NCBI RefSeq assembly: GCF_009496005.1
Contig: NZ_WIBF01000001.1
Span: 806,001-870,000, forward strand
Reading direction: 5' to 3'
From: Tritonibacter litoralis
GTDB lineage: Bacteria > Pseudomonadota > Alphaproteobacteria > Rhodobacterales > Rhodobacteraceae
DNA length: 64,000 nucleotides
Shown: one piece after another, positions 46,362-57,314 of the stretch
Numbering within the stretch: the stretch's first letter is position 1
How the letters are laid out: each line of letters starts with the position of its first letter
Made by a program: the position numbers and the translations under genes
Notes under the pieces: generated by a model
Database searches by the model: none
What the model was told of the DNA's origin: nothing
What the model saw: the letters and a program-made list of their open reading frames with translations, nothing else

Positions 46362-47534
46362 TCAACCTCCGACGACACCGTTGATGAGCTTGGTTGCATA
46401 TTCGACCAAGCGACCATCATTGAAAGCACTATCCAGAACAAGCCCCGCGCCACCGGTTCCTAACGTTTTAGCGCCTGCGCGGATCACATCATTCGCAATT
46501 GAGCCGCAGTATTTAATGATGGCAAGCGCGGCATCTCTGATTACTTCGCCGCATCGACGCAAGAGGTGCTTTTCAGGTTCGGGCTTTTCTAACTCTTCCG
46601 CAACAACGGCGAGGTTTTGTGTTAGATCTAAAACCGGCGCTTCTAGCGCCTCGATATCCTCCACCAATTCCGGCGGCTGGTTGTGCGAGCGCATTTTAAG
46701 CGCTGCTATTTCCGCCTCAAGCGCTTCGGCGCGCTGCTGCCATGCTTTGGTTTCTCCCAGCAATGCAAAGCGGTTCTCAATCTCGGCAATCGCCTCGCTC
46801 ACGTCCTTTGGCCCCGCATCCCAAACCTCAGGCTCGAGCAAGGCGACCTGCTTCAGCAGCTCCCAGTTTGGCGGGTTGGTGATGGGGTCGAGCATCTGTT
46901 CGTACCACTCCACCCAGAATCGCCAATCACCGGGCTGCCAGTTTTCTGCGCTCAGGATTTTAGGGCGCAGATCTGCCCACAGGTCGGCAAGCGGATTTTC
47001 ATCACGCCAAAGCGGTGAAGACAACAAATCAATTCCGCGCTTTAGGTCTGAGCAATCGGAGCGAACGTTGCCCCAAATGGATGCGTCTGCCATACTTCGT
47101 GCCTCAGCAAAACCTGAGCCTGGTTCTCCGGTAAAGAACTTTTGTACGAAAACATCCGTAACAGCGTCATAGGCCGCGTTTGCAGCATGACCGGCTTGCA
47201 ACCTAACCGCAGAATCCACTGCATAGCCGGCGTCCCATGCAGCCGAACTTATTCCCTTTGCACGAGCATTCAATATTTCTGACACATCGACACCGATTTG
47301 TTTCATCGATACCTTCGGGTAGCGGCTGGAAACCGCAGCAGTAAAGCTGCACTTCAAGAGCGGCAACGCCATAAAACCAGATTTGCGTGCGCGTTCTGAC
47401 AGACTCCAGTCCCAGAACAGTGGCAAGGTTCGCAACGCGCTGCGGGCTGCCATGACGGTCGCATATTCCCGAAAACGACCTCCCAACCAAGCTTCAAGAC
47501 TGCTTGTGTCTTTAATCTCTGAAATCTCAACCAC
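46362..47534 (-). CDS. Unknown 390-residue protein inserted in the mur cluster
   Basis: No named family is recognised with confidence. The N-terminal half (about 1-180) is helical, with several alanine- and tryptophan-containing repeats. A middle motif, LADLWADLRPKIL...WRFWVEWYEQMLDP, is followed by GPKDVSEAIAEIENRF and a coiled coil (about 255-285). A C-terminal hydrophobic or amphipathic part (about 320-380) follows. I recall the W..FW..WY pattern from uncharacterised alphaproteobacterial proteins. Start is GTG without a clear ribosome-binding site. Hand counts of three 60-base lines gave 43-52 percent GC, below the neighbouring genes, which suggests transfer. Confidence 0.75.
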   Translation of the reverse strand: MVEISEIKDTSSLEAWLGGRFREYATVMAARSALRTLPLFWDWSLSERARKSGFMALPLLKCSFTAAVSSRYPKVSMKQIGVDVSEILNARAKGISSAAWDAGYAVDSAVRLQAGHAANAAYDAVTDVFVQKFFTGEPGSGFAEARSMADASIWGNVRSDCSDLKRGIDLLSSPLWRDENPLADLWADLRPKILSAENWQPGDWRFWVEWYEQMLDPITNPPNWELLKQVALLEPEVWDAGPKDVSEAIAEIENRFALLGETKAWQQRAEALEAEIAALKMRSHNQPPELVEDIEALEAPVLDLTQNLAVVAEELEKPEPEKHLLRRCGEVIRDAALAIIKYCGSIANDVIRAGAKTLGTGGAGLVLDSAFNDGRLVEYATKLINGVVGG

Positions 47535-47620
47535 TGGCCGTTTTAATCCGTTGTGCTTAAATCACCTTGCAGCATACACAACCGTGGCCTGTGGGCAATG
47601 AAAGGCGGTCTTGCGCTTGG

Positions 47621-47866
47621 TCAGCGCCGGGTGATCCAACGCCACAGGTAGATCACCGGCCAGCGCAGGATGGACATGCCCGCCAAGAGCAGCGCCAGCC
47701 CCCACCAGGGGCCGTTTTCATAGGTGACATAGCCCAAAAGCGGGATGCCGATGGCGATCAGCACATAGGCGCGGCGCCAGTGGTCGTCGCGGCTGGGGAT
47801 CATCGCCAGCACATTGGCCAGGATCACCCACAGGCAGGCCAGAAGGAGGGAGAGGTTCAACGCCAC
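47621..47866 (-). CDS. DUF2484 family small membrane protein
   Basis: An 81-residue protein with three predicted membrane segments (about 4-24, 33-52 and 54-72) and a basic end. It is recognisable as DUF2484, a short family that sits beside murC/murB in Rhodobacterales. It starts with GTG 6 bases past the murC stop, so it is coupled to murC. Function is unknown; constant linkage suggests a link to cell-wall precursor synthesis. Confidence 0.88.
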   Translation of the reverse strand: MALNLSLLLACLWVILANVLAMIPSRDDHWRRAYVLIAIGIPLLGYVTYENGPWWGLALLLAGMSILRWPVIYLWRWITRR

Positions 47867-47872
47867 CGCCCG

Positions 47873-49270
<1,398 letters not shown>

Positions 49271-49272
49271 AT

Positions 49273-50364
49273 TTATCCTTCCTCTGCCAGTCGCTCGACC
49301 TCGGCCACCAAACGTTCGGTTGCGTCGGGGATACCCGTGGACAGCGCCGCGCGCGACATTTGCAACGCGGCATCGGGGTTACTCAGAATTGCGGTGATGT
49401 GCTCTGTCAGAACGGAAACGTCAAGAGCGCTTTCGGGCATAAGCACCGCGGCCCCAGCGTCAACCAGGCTGCGGGCGTTGGCCGATTGGTGATCCCCAGC
49501 CGCCGCAGCAAAGGGCACCAGGATCGACGGGCGGCCGATGACCGAGATATCCGCAACCGAGGATGCGCCCGAGCGCGAGATCACCAACTGCGCTTCGGAC
49601 AAGCGTTTGGGCACGTCTTGAAAGAAGGGCTGCACATCGGCGTTGATTGCGTGGTCTGCATAATAAGTTGCGACACGTTCGTGATCCTCGGCCCGCGCCT
49701 GATGTGACACGCGCAGATGTTTCAGGATCTCCATCGGCAGGCCCGCAATGGCAGGCGGCACCACATCTGACAGGATCCGCGCGCCCTGGCTGCCGCCCAT
49801 GATCAGGATCTCCATCGGGTAGTCACCCGGCGTGATATAGCCTGCACCGGCCCGGTCCAGAACCGCTGCGCGTACCGGGTTGCCCACATGGACGCCCGTG
49901 GCCCCCTCGGGCAGATCTGTTGGCCAGACGCCACAGGCCACCTGGGCGACCCGTTTGGCAAAGATCTGGTTCACACGCCCCAGAACGCCGTTTTGCTCAT
50001 GGATCATCCGCGGCCGCTTCAGCAGGGTTGCCGCGCCCAATGCGGGGATCGACGGATAGCCGCCAAAGCCCACAACAACATCGGGGCGATCGCGCAGCAT
50101 CTGAACGGCCATCGCGGCGGTGCCTGCCACAATCTTGGGCCCCACCAACGCCTTGGCCAGCAGACCTCCACGCGCAAAGGTCGAAGAGGCGGCTTGGACA
50201 ATCTCGCAAGTATGAGGGAAGCCCCCCGTGTAACGCGCGCCGCGCGCGTCAGTGGAAAGCTTGACCCGCCAGCCTTTCTTTAACATCGCCTCAGCCAGGG
50301 CCTGGGCCGGGAACATATGTCCCCCCGTGCCCCCCGCTGCCATCAAAAGCATCTTTTGCGTCAT
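49273..50364 (-). CDS. murG: UDP-GlcNAc--lipid I GlcNAc transferase
   Basis: A 363-residue GT28 glycosyltransferase acting at the inner membrane to make lipid II from lipid I. The N-terminal glycine-rich loop [17 protein letters not shown], the [13 protein letters not shown] segment and the donor-binding [10 protein letters not shown] and [16 protein letters not shown] motifs are present. It lies 21 bases downstream of ftsW on the same strand. Confidence 0.98.
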   Translation of the reverse strand: MTQKMLLMAAGGTGGHMFPAQALAEAMLKKGWRVKLSTDARGARYTGGFPHTCEIVQAASSTFARGGLLAKALVGPKIVAGTAAMAVQMLRDRPDVVVGFGGYPSIPALGAATLLKRPRMIHEQNGVLGRVNQIFAKRVAQVACGVWPTDLPEGATGVHVGNPVRAAVLDRAGAGYITPGDYPMEILIMGGSQGARILSDVVPPAIAGLPMEILKHLRVSHQARAEDHERVATYYADHAINADVQPFFQDVPKRLSEAQLVISRSGASSVADISVIGRPSILVPFAAAAGDHQSANARSLVDAGAAVLMPESALDVSVLTEHITAILSNPDAALQMSRAALSTGIPDATERLVAEVERLAEEG

Positions 50365-50385
50365 GACGTTGTCTTTCGTATCTCG

Positions 50386-51555
50386 TTAGCCGCGCCCCGA
50401 GCTGCGCAGGAAGTCTGCGATCTCGCCCTGGGGACGGGTTCGGGTAAAGGCCAAAAGCATGCCAACCGCAATACCCCCAGCGATCAAAGAGGACCCGCCG
50501 TAGCTCACAAAGGGGAGGGTCATGCCTTTGGCAGGCAACAGACGCACGGCCACGCCCATATTGATCATGGCTTGCACGCCAAACATGCAGACAAGGCCGG
50601 TGCCCGCCAAGCGGATGAATGTGTCGCGCTCTTTCATCAGACGAAACAGCGAACGCACCACTACCAGCGCATAAAGCGCGATGATAATCACCACCAAGAC
50701 CAGCCCGTATTCTTCGGCTGCAACCGCAATAATGAAATCAGTGTGCGCATCCGGCAGGGACCATTTCACCTGTCCCTCACCGACACCAACGCCAAACAAT
50801 CCACCCTCGCGGATCGCATTGGTGGCATAGCCAAGCTGCGTGGTGGGATCCACATCCGGGCTGAGGAAGCCATCAATACGGCGGGCAAAGTGTTCGGAGG
50901 AGGAATAGGCGACGATGCCCCCCAGGATCACAACACTGGCCATCACTACCAGCAACAGCATGGGCGCGCCGCCCACAAAATACATCACACCCCAACCAAA
51001 CAGGACCAGGCAGGATTGGCCAAAGTCCGGCTGCATCACCAGAAACATCACCACGGTGATACAAAGACCAAAGGAAATCAGCGTGCCGGGCGGGCCATTG
51101 ATCTGCTGGCTTGCCGCAATCAGCCAGGCGGCCACAACAACAAATGTGGGCTTCAAAAACTCGGACGGCTGCACGGATGCAAAGCCAAGACTGTACCAAC
51201 GTACGGCCCCTTTGCCAAAATCCGTGCCCAAAACCGGCAACAGCATGAGGGCCACAAAAGCCCCGGCAAATCCCAGCACCGCTGCACGGCGCACCATCGT
51301 CGGCGACATCATCGATGTGACAACCATCGCCCCCAAAGCCATCATGCCAAAGGCCGCTTGACGCTGCACATAGTGGAGATTGTCAAACCCGTTGCGAGCC
51401 GCCAACGGGACCGAGGCCGCCAGCCCCAACAAAAGCCCGACGACAAACAGCAACAAAATGCAGGTCATCGTCCACTTGTCCAGTGTGCGCCACCATTTGG
51501 GAAGAATAGGTTCACCGGTTTGTACCGGAACCGCGCCATAGACCATCTCAGTCAT
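50386..51555 (-). CDS. ftsW: Septal peptidoglycan glycosyltransferase FtsW
   Basis: A 389-residue SEDS protein with about ten membrane helices. Characteristic elements are QPSEFLKPTFVVVAAW, QPDFGQSCLVLFGWG and the C-terminal GMTLPFVSYGGSSLIAGGIAVG. FtsW polymerises lipid II with its partner FtsI. The start ATG 51555 (MTEMVYGAVPVQTGEP) was chosen; ATG 51588 would add an atypical stretch. It is the first gene of the ftsW-murGC unit, divergent from the flavoprotein gene, so a promoter must lie in 51556-51736. Confidence 0.97.
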   Translation of the reverse strand: MTEMVYGAVPVQTGEPILPKWWRTLDKWTMTCILLLFVVGLLLGLAASVPLAARNGFDNLHYVQRQAAFGMMALGAMVVTSMMSPTMVRRAAVLGFAGAFVALMLLPVLGTDFGKGAVRWYSLGFASVQPSEFLKPTFVVVAAWLIAASQQINGPPGTLISFGLCITVVMFLVMQPDFGQSCLVLFGWGVMYFVGGAPMLLLVVMASVVILGGIVAYSSSEHFARRIDGFLSPDVDPTTQLGYATNAIREGGLFGVGVGEGQVKWSLPDAHTDFIIAVAAEEYGLVLVVIIIALYALVVVRSLFRLMKERDTFIRLAGTGLVCMFGVQAMINMGVAVRLLPAKGMTLPFVSYGGSSLIAGGIAVGMLLAFTRTRPQGEIADFLRSSGRG

Positions 51556-51736
51556 GGGTTCACCGCCGCCGTTTCTGTCCTTCAGCACCGGGTGGTCTCC
51601 ACACCGGATCAGGATCTGTTATCTGCCTCAAATACGCCCTCTTATGAGGGTCATTAAGGGGACTGTAACCACAAACTTTGCCTCAATCCAGCCTCTTCCT
51701 CTTGCCTTTGGCGACAATCCGCGCCAATGCCCGATT

Positions 51737-52915
51737 ATGCAGTATGAAACAGTCATTCTTGGCGCTGGCGCAGCTGGCATGATGTGTGCCGCCCATGCGG
51801 GACAGGACGTCTTGGTGGTGGATCACGCCAAGAACCCAGGCGAAAAAATCCGCATTTCAGGCGGCGGGCGCTGCAATTTCACCAATATGTATGCCAGTGC
51901 CGAAAACTACCTGTCGCAAAACCCACATTTCTGCAAATCAGCGCTGGCGCGATACACGCAATGGGACTTTATCGAACTGGTCGACCGCCATGGCATCGCC
52001 TGGCATGAAAAGACGCTTGGCCAGCTGTTCTGTGATGGCTCCGCCAAACAAATCGTCGCCATGCTGGTGGCTGAGCTGAAACAGGCGGGCGCGGGCCTGT
52101 GGCTGGAAACCCGCGTTGGTCGGATCAGCCGCGGCGCTGATGACTTTACTGTGGAGCTGGAGCGCAACGGCAAGACCCAAACCCTATCCTGCCGCAATCT
52201 GGTGCTGGCGACAGGGGGAAAATCGATCCCCAAAATGGGCGCAACCGGCCTGGCCTATGACATCGCGCGCCAGTTTGGCCTGCCCCTGATCGACACCCGC
52301 GCGGGGCTTGTCCCCTTCACTTTCCCTGGAGAGCGGTTCAAACCCCTGGCCGGTGTCGCCTTGCCCGCCCGCTTGTCCAACACGCGCGCCAGCTTTGACG
52401 AGGCGCTTTTGTTCACCCATCGCGGCCTGTCAGGTCCTGCCGTGCTGCAACTGTCCTCCTATTGGCACGAAGGCGAAGAGATCAGGGCCAATCTGATCCC
52501 GGATGGCAGCCTGTATGAAACGCTGCGCAGCCAGCGTCAGACCTCTGGTCGCAAGGAGATCACAACCGAACTGGCCAAACATCTCCCCGCACGTTTGGTT
52601 GAGTTCCTCGCCCCCCAGCTGCACCTGGCTGGAAGGCTTGCAGACTATTCCGACGGCGCGCTCAGCACCCTATGTGAAGCACTGGCCAATTGGCCGCTGA
52701 AACCCTCTGGCACTGAAGGCTACCGCACGGCCGAGGTCACATTGGGCGGGATCTCAACCGACGCGCTCTCCTCCAAAACCCTGGAGGCCAAAACACACCC
52801 CGGCCTTTACGCCATAGGCGAGGCCGTGGATGTCACCGGCTGGCTTGGCGGCTATAACTTCCAATGGGCCTGGGCCTCAGGCGTCGCTGCAGGTGCGGCC
52901 ATCGCCAGGGGGTAA
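51737..52915 (+). CDS. BaiN/HI0933-type NAD(P)/FAD-dependent oxidoreductase
   Basis: A 392-residue flavoprotein of the HI0933/BaiN (RdsA) family. It has the N-terminal dinucleotide fold VILGAGAAGMMCAAHAG, the signature GEKIRISGGGRCNFTN, LVLATGGKSIPKMGATG and the C-terminal FAD contact YAIGEAVDVTGWLGGYNFQWAWASG. The family includes flavin-dependent reductases whose native substrates are mostly unknown. It lies on the plus strand, opposite to all neighbouring dcw genes. No ribosome-binding site precedes the ATG, so it may be leaderless. Confidence 0.93.
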   Translation: MQYETVILGAGAAGMMCAAHAGQDVLVVDHAKNPGEKIRISGGGRCNFTNMYASAENYLSQNPHFCKSALARYTQWDFIELVDRHGIAWHEKTLGQLFCDGSAKQIVAMLVAELKQAGAGLWLETRVGRISRGADDFTVELERNGKTQTLSCRNLVLATGGKSIPKMGATGLAYDIARQFGLPLIDTRAGLVPFTFPGERFKPLAGVALPARLSNTRASFDEALLFTHRGLSGPAVLQLSSYWHEGEEIRANLIPDGSLYETLRSQRQTSGRKEITTELAKHLPARLVEFLAPQLHLAGRLADYSDGALSTLCEALANWPLKPSGTEGYRTAEVTLGGISTDALSSKTLEAKTHPGLYAIGEAVDVTGWLGGYNFQWAWASGVAAGAAIARG

Positions 52916-53141
52916 GTTCCGCTTCGGAGCCGCCTTCGCTGGCTCCCAAAGGTCAGGAATGGCGCAGGCCTGCCAGAAAAATTGCCGAGGCTCCGCGCCC
53001 CAAGGGGGCGGGGATACGGTCATTTTACTTGCAGGGCCAGACGGTTCTGACATGCAGGGATCCTGCGCAAGGTGGCACTTGCGGAACAGTTCCGCTTTGG
53101 TGAGCCCTGAAGCGTCTTCTTTACGCCCTCACCTTTTCCCT

Positions 53142-54539
53142 TTACTCCAAACGGCGCGCCACTTCCGCCATAAAGTCATCACCACGTTTCTCAAAACTGT
53201 CGTATTGATCAAAACTTGCCGCAGCCGGGGCCAGCAGGATGGTTTCCCCTTCGCCAGCATCCGCCATCGCCTGCTCAACAGCCTGTGCCATCGTCGTGCA
53301 AACCTCTGACGCCACATCCAGTTGCATGGCAAAGCCCGCCGCCTCGCGCCCGATGACATAGGCTTTGACCACATTGCTGGTCTGCCCCTTCAAAGCCTCC
53401 AAACCACCTTCTTTCTCCAACCCGCCGCAGATCCAGCGGATGTTTTTGAAGGCGCTCAGCGCCTTGATCGCGCTGTCCACATTGGTGGCCTTGCTGTCAT
53501 TCACAAAGCGCACGCCACCAGATGTGGCAAAGGTCTGGCTGCGATGCGGCAGGCCTGGATATGTCTTGAGCCCGGCCTCGATCTGACGCGGAGCCAGCCC
53601 CAGCGCGCGCGCCGCCCCATAGGCGGCGCAGGCGTTCTGGTGGTTATGTGCACCCGGCAACCCCGTCATCTCTCGCAAATCGACAGAGGCCGCCTGTCGC
53701 CCTTTGCGGTATTCACTCAGAAACCCTTTGCGCACAAAGACGTTCCAGCCCGGCCCCATCAGTTTCTGCCCAGAGGACACCCGCATCACCCGATCATCGC
53801 CGGGCCCTTCCGCCAACTGACCGGCCAGAAACAGGCCCTCATCCTCGTCCACGCCAATGATGGCCCGGTCCGGTCCCCCTTCGGCAAACAGCCGCCGCTT
53901 GGCCGCAAAATAGCCGCCCATGCCGTGATGGCGATCCAGATGATCCGGGCTGAGGTTGGTAAACACCGCCACATCCGGTGTCAGCGCGCGGGCCAGGTCG
54001 GTCTGGTAACTCGACAATTCCAGCACCACCACACCGCCATCCCCGGGGGGATCAATGTCCAGAACACCGCGGCCGATATTGCCCGCCAGCTGGCTTTCAC
54101 GACCGGCCTCTTCCAGAATATGCTGAAGCAGCGCCGCCGTGGTGGATTTCCCGTTGGAGCCCGTCACCGCCACCACTTTGGGCAGCTGCTCAAACCGGTC
54201 CCATTCCCGCGTCGCCAGCGAGCGAAAGAACAAGCCGATGTCATTGTCCACCGGCACCCCGGCTTTGAGCGCCTGTTTCACCACCGGGTTCGGGTTTGGA
54301 TAAAGATGCGGAATACCCGGCGACACAATCAGGCTTGCAATATCGTCAAAGGCATCCTCACGCGTCAGCTTGCGGCAGGTAAAGCCTTCGCTTTCAGCCC
54401 GCTCACGCGCGGCGGCATTGTCATCCCAACACACCGGCTCAGCCCCGCCCGCACGCAGCGCCCGCGCGGTGGCAAGCCCAGACCGCCCCAGCCCCAATAC
54501 CGCAAGTTTTTCACCAGCAAAGCCTACTACGGGGATCAT
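53142..54539 (-). CDS. murD: UDP-N-acetylmuramoyl-L-alanine--D-glutamate ligase
   Basis: A 465-residue Mur ligase that adds D-Glu. Motifs are [14 protein letters not shown] near the start, [14 protein letters not shown] for ATP binding and the C-terminal [17 protein letters not shown]. Start ATG 54539 ([12 protein letters not shown]) is favoured because GGAGG lies 8 bases upstream; an ATG two codons earlier is too close. It is separated from mraY by 272 bases with a terminator, and a 24-base near-palindrome lies just upstream, so it appears to have its own promoter. Confidence 0.97.
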   Translation of the reverse strand: MIPVVGFAGEKLAVLGLGRSGLATARALRAGGAEPVCWDDNAAARERAESEGFTCRKLTREDAFDDIASLIVSPGIPHLYPNPNPVVKQALKAGVPVDNDIGLFFRSLATREWDRFEQLPKVVAVTGSNGKSTTAALLQHILEEAGRESQLAGNIGRGVLDIDPPGDGGVVVLELSSYQTDLARALTPDVAVFTNLSPDHLDRHHGMGGYFAAKRRLFAEGGPDRAIIGVDEDEGLFLAGQLAEGPGDDRVMRVSSGQKLMGPGWNVFVRKGFLSEYRKGRQAASVDLREMTGLPGAHNHQNACAAYGAARALGLAPRQIEAGLKTYPGLPHRSQTFATSGGVRFVNDSKATNVDSAIKALSAFKNIRWICGGLEKEGGLEALKGQTSNVVKAYVIGREAAGFAMQLDVASEVCTTMAQAVEQAMADAGEGETILLAPAAASFDQYDSFEKRGDDFMAEVARRLE

Positions 54540-54565
54540 CGCCATCGCCTCCAACTTATTTGTTT

Positions 54566-54589
54566 CGCTTACCCTGTACAGTGTAAGCG
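54566..54589. promoter_or_regulatory. Near-perfect 24-bp palindrome upstream of murD
   Basis: Arms CGCTTAC and GTAAGCG flank CTGTACAG, itself palindromic; one symmetric position pair (54573/54582) does not match. It ends 26 bases before the murD ATG, where a repressor would cover the promoter or the start of the message. Confidence 0.5.
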
Positions 54590-54752
54590 GCGAAAAGCAA
54601 GCCAAGGCTCCGCTTTGCCAAATGCACCTTCCCAGTCATAAATCACGCGACACAATCGCCTCAGCCCCGACCGCGCGCTAAGCGCGCTTGGCCCAAGAGG
54701 GAGAGACAGGGCTTGCCCTGGCGCTCAGCCGCGGGAGGACCCCGCCATTGCT

Positions 54753-54790
54753 GGGGAAACGCAAAACGCCTGCGACTGGCGCAGGCGTTT
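54753..54790 (-). terminator. Terminator of the mraZ-mraY unit
   Basis: A 10-bp perfect stem (54764-54773 with 54781-54790, 7-base loop) is followed on the minus strand by TGCGTTT, 21 bases past the mraY stop. Confidence 0.85.
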
Positions 54791-54811
54791 CGAACAACTT
54801 CTGGATCTTGA

Positions 54812-55894
54812 TCAGCGCACTTTCAGCGTGGCCAGACCGATCATCGCAAGGATCACTGCGATGATCCAAAACCGGATGACGATGGTCGGCTCGGCCCAGC
54901 CCTTCTTCTCATAATGGTGGTGTATCGGGGCCATCAGGAACACGCGTTTGCCGGTGCGTTTGAAATACAGCACCTGAATGATCACCGACAGTGCTTCAAC
55001 CACAAACAACCCTCCGACGATGGCCAGAACCAGCTCGTGTTTGGTGGCCACCGCAATGGCACCCAAAGCACCGCCCAGCGCAAGCGATCCGGTGTCGCCC
55101 ATGAACACAGCCGCAGGCGGTGCGTTGTACCACAAGAACCCAAGGCCCGCGCCAAACAGCGCCATGGTAAAGATAAAGATTTCGCCCGTGTTTTCCACGT
55201 AATGCACATCCAGATACTGGGTGAAATCCGCACGTCCAACGACATAGGCGATCACCCCTAGGGTCAGCCCCGCAATCATCGCCGGCATAATCGCCAGGCC
55301 ATCCAGACCATCGGTCAGGTTCACCGCATTGGCAGAGCCCACGATCACACAGATGCCAAAGGGCAGATAGAAAAGACCCAAGTTTATCAGCGTATCCTTG
55401 AACACCGGCAGCGCCAGTTGGTTTTGCAGGTCGCCGGGGTGGAAATAGGTCGCCCAGGCCGTGGCCAACAGCGCGATCAGCATGCCCAGGGCCAGGCGAA
55501 CCTTGCCCGACACGCCTTTGGTGTTCTGTTTGGAGACTTTGGCGTAATCATCGGCAAAGCCGATTAGGCCAAAGCCAAGCGTGACCAGAAGCACCATCCA
55601 GATAAACGGATTGTCCCAACGCCCCCACAGCAGGGTGCTGGTGACCAGCGCGCCCACGATCAATAGACCGCCCATGGTTGGTGTTCCCGCTTTGGACAGG
55701 TGGCTTTCGGGGCCGTCATCGCGGATCGGCTGACCTTTGCCCTGTTTTTTGCGCAGCACATTGATCAGCGGCTTGCCAAACAAAAACCCAAAGATCAGCG
55801 CCGTCAGAAACGCGCCGCCTGCGCGAAAGGTGATATAGCGGAACAGATTGAAAAAGTCGCCGCCATCTGACAGGGCTGTCAGCCAATATAACAT
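54812..55894 (-). CDS. mraY: Phospho-N-acetylmuramoyl-pentapeptide transferase
   Basis: A 360-residue membrane enzyme with about ten helices that makes lipid I from UDP-MurNAc-pentapeptide and undecaprenyl phosphate. The catalytic aspartates are visible in [13 protein letters not shown] and [11 protein letters not shown], and the C-terminal [13 protein letters not shown] is intact. It is the last gene before the terminator of the mraZ-rsmH-ftsLI-murEF-mraY run. Confidence 0.98.
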   Translation of the reverse strand: MLYWLTALSDGGDFFNLFRYITFRAGGAFLTALIFGFLFGKPLINVLRKKQGKGQPIRDDGPESHLSKAGTPTMGGLLIVGALVTSTLLWGRWDNPFIWMVLLVTLGFGLIGFADDYAKVSKQNTKGVSGKVRLALGMLIALLATAWATYFHPGDLQNQLALPVFKDTLINLGLFYLPFGICVIVGSANAVNLTDGLDGLAIMPAMIAGLTLGVIAYVVGRADFTQYLDVHYVENTGEIFIFTMALFGAGLGFLWYNAPPAAVFMGDTGSLALGGALGAIAVATKHELVLAIVGGLFVVEALSVIIQVLYFKRTGKRVFLMAPIHHHYEKKGWAEPTIVIRFWIIAVILAMIGLATLKVR

Positions 55895-55910
55895 GCCTAG
55901 GTGTTCCTAT

Positions 55911-57314
55911 TCACGGATGGTTGTTTTTGAAAGTTGCGGGGGCATCGCTCATATCACGCAGCGCGTCAACAAGCTTTCCCAATCCGACACTCAAAGAGCC
56001 TTTGATCAGCAGCGTATCGCCGGGTTCCAGCTGAGCCGGAAGAGCAGAGATCGCGTCAGAGGCGTTCTGCCACGACGTTCCACGCTTGCCATCCGCCAAA
56101 GCGTCATCCAGCGCGCGCATCAACGGGCCAACGCCAAAGATCTGATCGATGTGCGGCACCGCCTCATGCCGTGCGAGCGCTTGGTGCATGGCGACCTCAT
56201 CGGGGCCCAGCTCTTTCATATCGCCTAGAACCGCAATCTTGCGCCCCCGCGTCGGGGCTGCCGCCAGAACAGAGAGTGCCGCGCCGACCGAGGTGGGGTT
56301 TGCGTTATAGCTGTCATCCAGAACAGTCAGCACGCCGCCCTTCCAAGGCAGCTCCAATCGTGCGCCACGGCCTTTGACCGGCGACCAAAGCGCCAGGCTC
56401 GCCACCGCGCGGTCCAAATCTGCGCCCAAAGCCGCGACACAGGCAAGCGCACCCAAAGCGTTCATTGCAAAATGTGCGCCGAGGGATTGAATGGTCAGCT
56501 CATGGGCTTGGCCGTCAATCAGAACCTCGGCACGAGTGCTGTCCCCTTGAGCTTCCACCGACAACAATTTATGAGTTTCCGAGCAGGTGCCGAACCAGTG
56601 TGTGGAGACACCACCATCTTTGGCCACTGCGGCCAGCGTGGGGGCTGTTTCAATGTCTGCGTTCAAAACAGCCACGCCACCGGGTTCCAGACCAGACAGG
56701 ATGGCGGCCTTCTCGCGGGCGATGCCATCAATATCGTCAAACGCTTCAAGGTGGACGGCGGCAACCGTGGTCACCATGGCCACATGCGGACGGGCCTGTT
56801 GCGCCAAGGGGGCGATTTCGCCGGGGTGGTTCATGCCCACTTCGATCACGGCAAATTCTGTGTCGCGCGGCATTCGGGCCAGTGTCAGAGGCACGCCCCA
56901 ATGATTGTTATAGCTCGCCACCGCCGCGTGGGTCTTGCCCTGATCCTGCAGCATTGTGGCCAGCATTTCCTTGGTCGAGGTTTTGCCAACCGAACCTGTG
57001 ACCGCCACAACCCTGGCATTTGTCCGCGCCCGCGCGGCGCGGCCCAGGGCTTCCAACCCGGCCTGCACGTCGGGCACAATCAACAGAGGCGCATCTGCAG
57101 CCACCCCATCCGGCACGCGCGAGACCAAAGCGGCCCCTGCTCCGTTTTTAAGGGCTTGCACCACAAAATCATGCCCATCCCGCGCCGCTTTGAGCGCAAC
57201 AAAGAGATCTCCGGGCGCCAGCGTGCGGGTGTCAATCGAGACACCATTGACGCTCCAATCACCGCGCAGCGCGCCACCGGTTGCCTGTTGTGCCTCTTGT
57301 GCGGTCCAGAGCAT
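55911..57314 (-). CDS. murF: UDP-MurNAc-tripeptide--D-Ala-D-Ala ligase
   Basis: A 467-residue Mur ligase that adds D-Ala-D-Ala to the tripeptide. The ATP-binding motif is TGSVGKTSTKEMLA, and the central domain has VIEVGMNHPGEIAPL. The C-terminal domain includes LDDSYNANPTSVGAAL. The start ATG at 57314 shares one base with the murE stop (TGATG); a GTG one codon earlier is also possible. Translation is coupled to murE. Confidence 0.97.
   Translation of the reverse strand: MLWTAQEAQQATGGALRGDWSVNGVSIDTRTLAPGDLFVALKAARDGHDFVVQALKNGAGAALVSRVPDGVAADAPLLIVPDVQAGLEALGRAARARTNARVVAVTGSVGKTSTKEMLATMLQDQGKTHAAVASYNNHWGVPLTLARMPRDTEFAVIEVGMNHPGEIAPLAQQARPHVAMVTTVAAVHLEAFDDIDGIAREKAAILSGLEPGGVAVLNADIETAPTLAAVAKDGGVSTHWFGTCSETHKLLSVEAQGDSTRAEVLIDGQAHELTIQSLGAHFAMNALGALACVAALGADLDRAVASLALWSPVKGRGARLELPWKGGVLTVLDDSYNANPTSVGAALSVLAAAPTRGRKIAVLGDMKELGPDEVAMHQALARHEAVPHIDQIFGVGPLMRALDDALADGKRGTSWQNASDAISALPAQLEPGDTLLIKGSLSVGLGKLVDALRDMSDAPATFKNNHP

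Noticed and set aside
51554-51736. N-terminal extension of the flavoprotein by 61 residues
   Set aside because: The extension overlaps the ftsW start region and precedes the canonical dinucleotide-binding start of the family.
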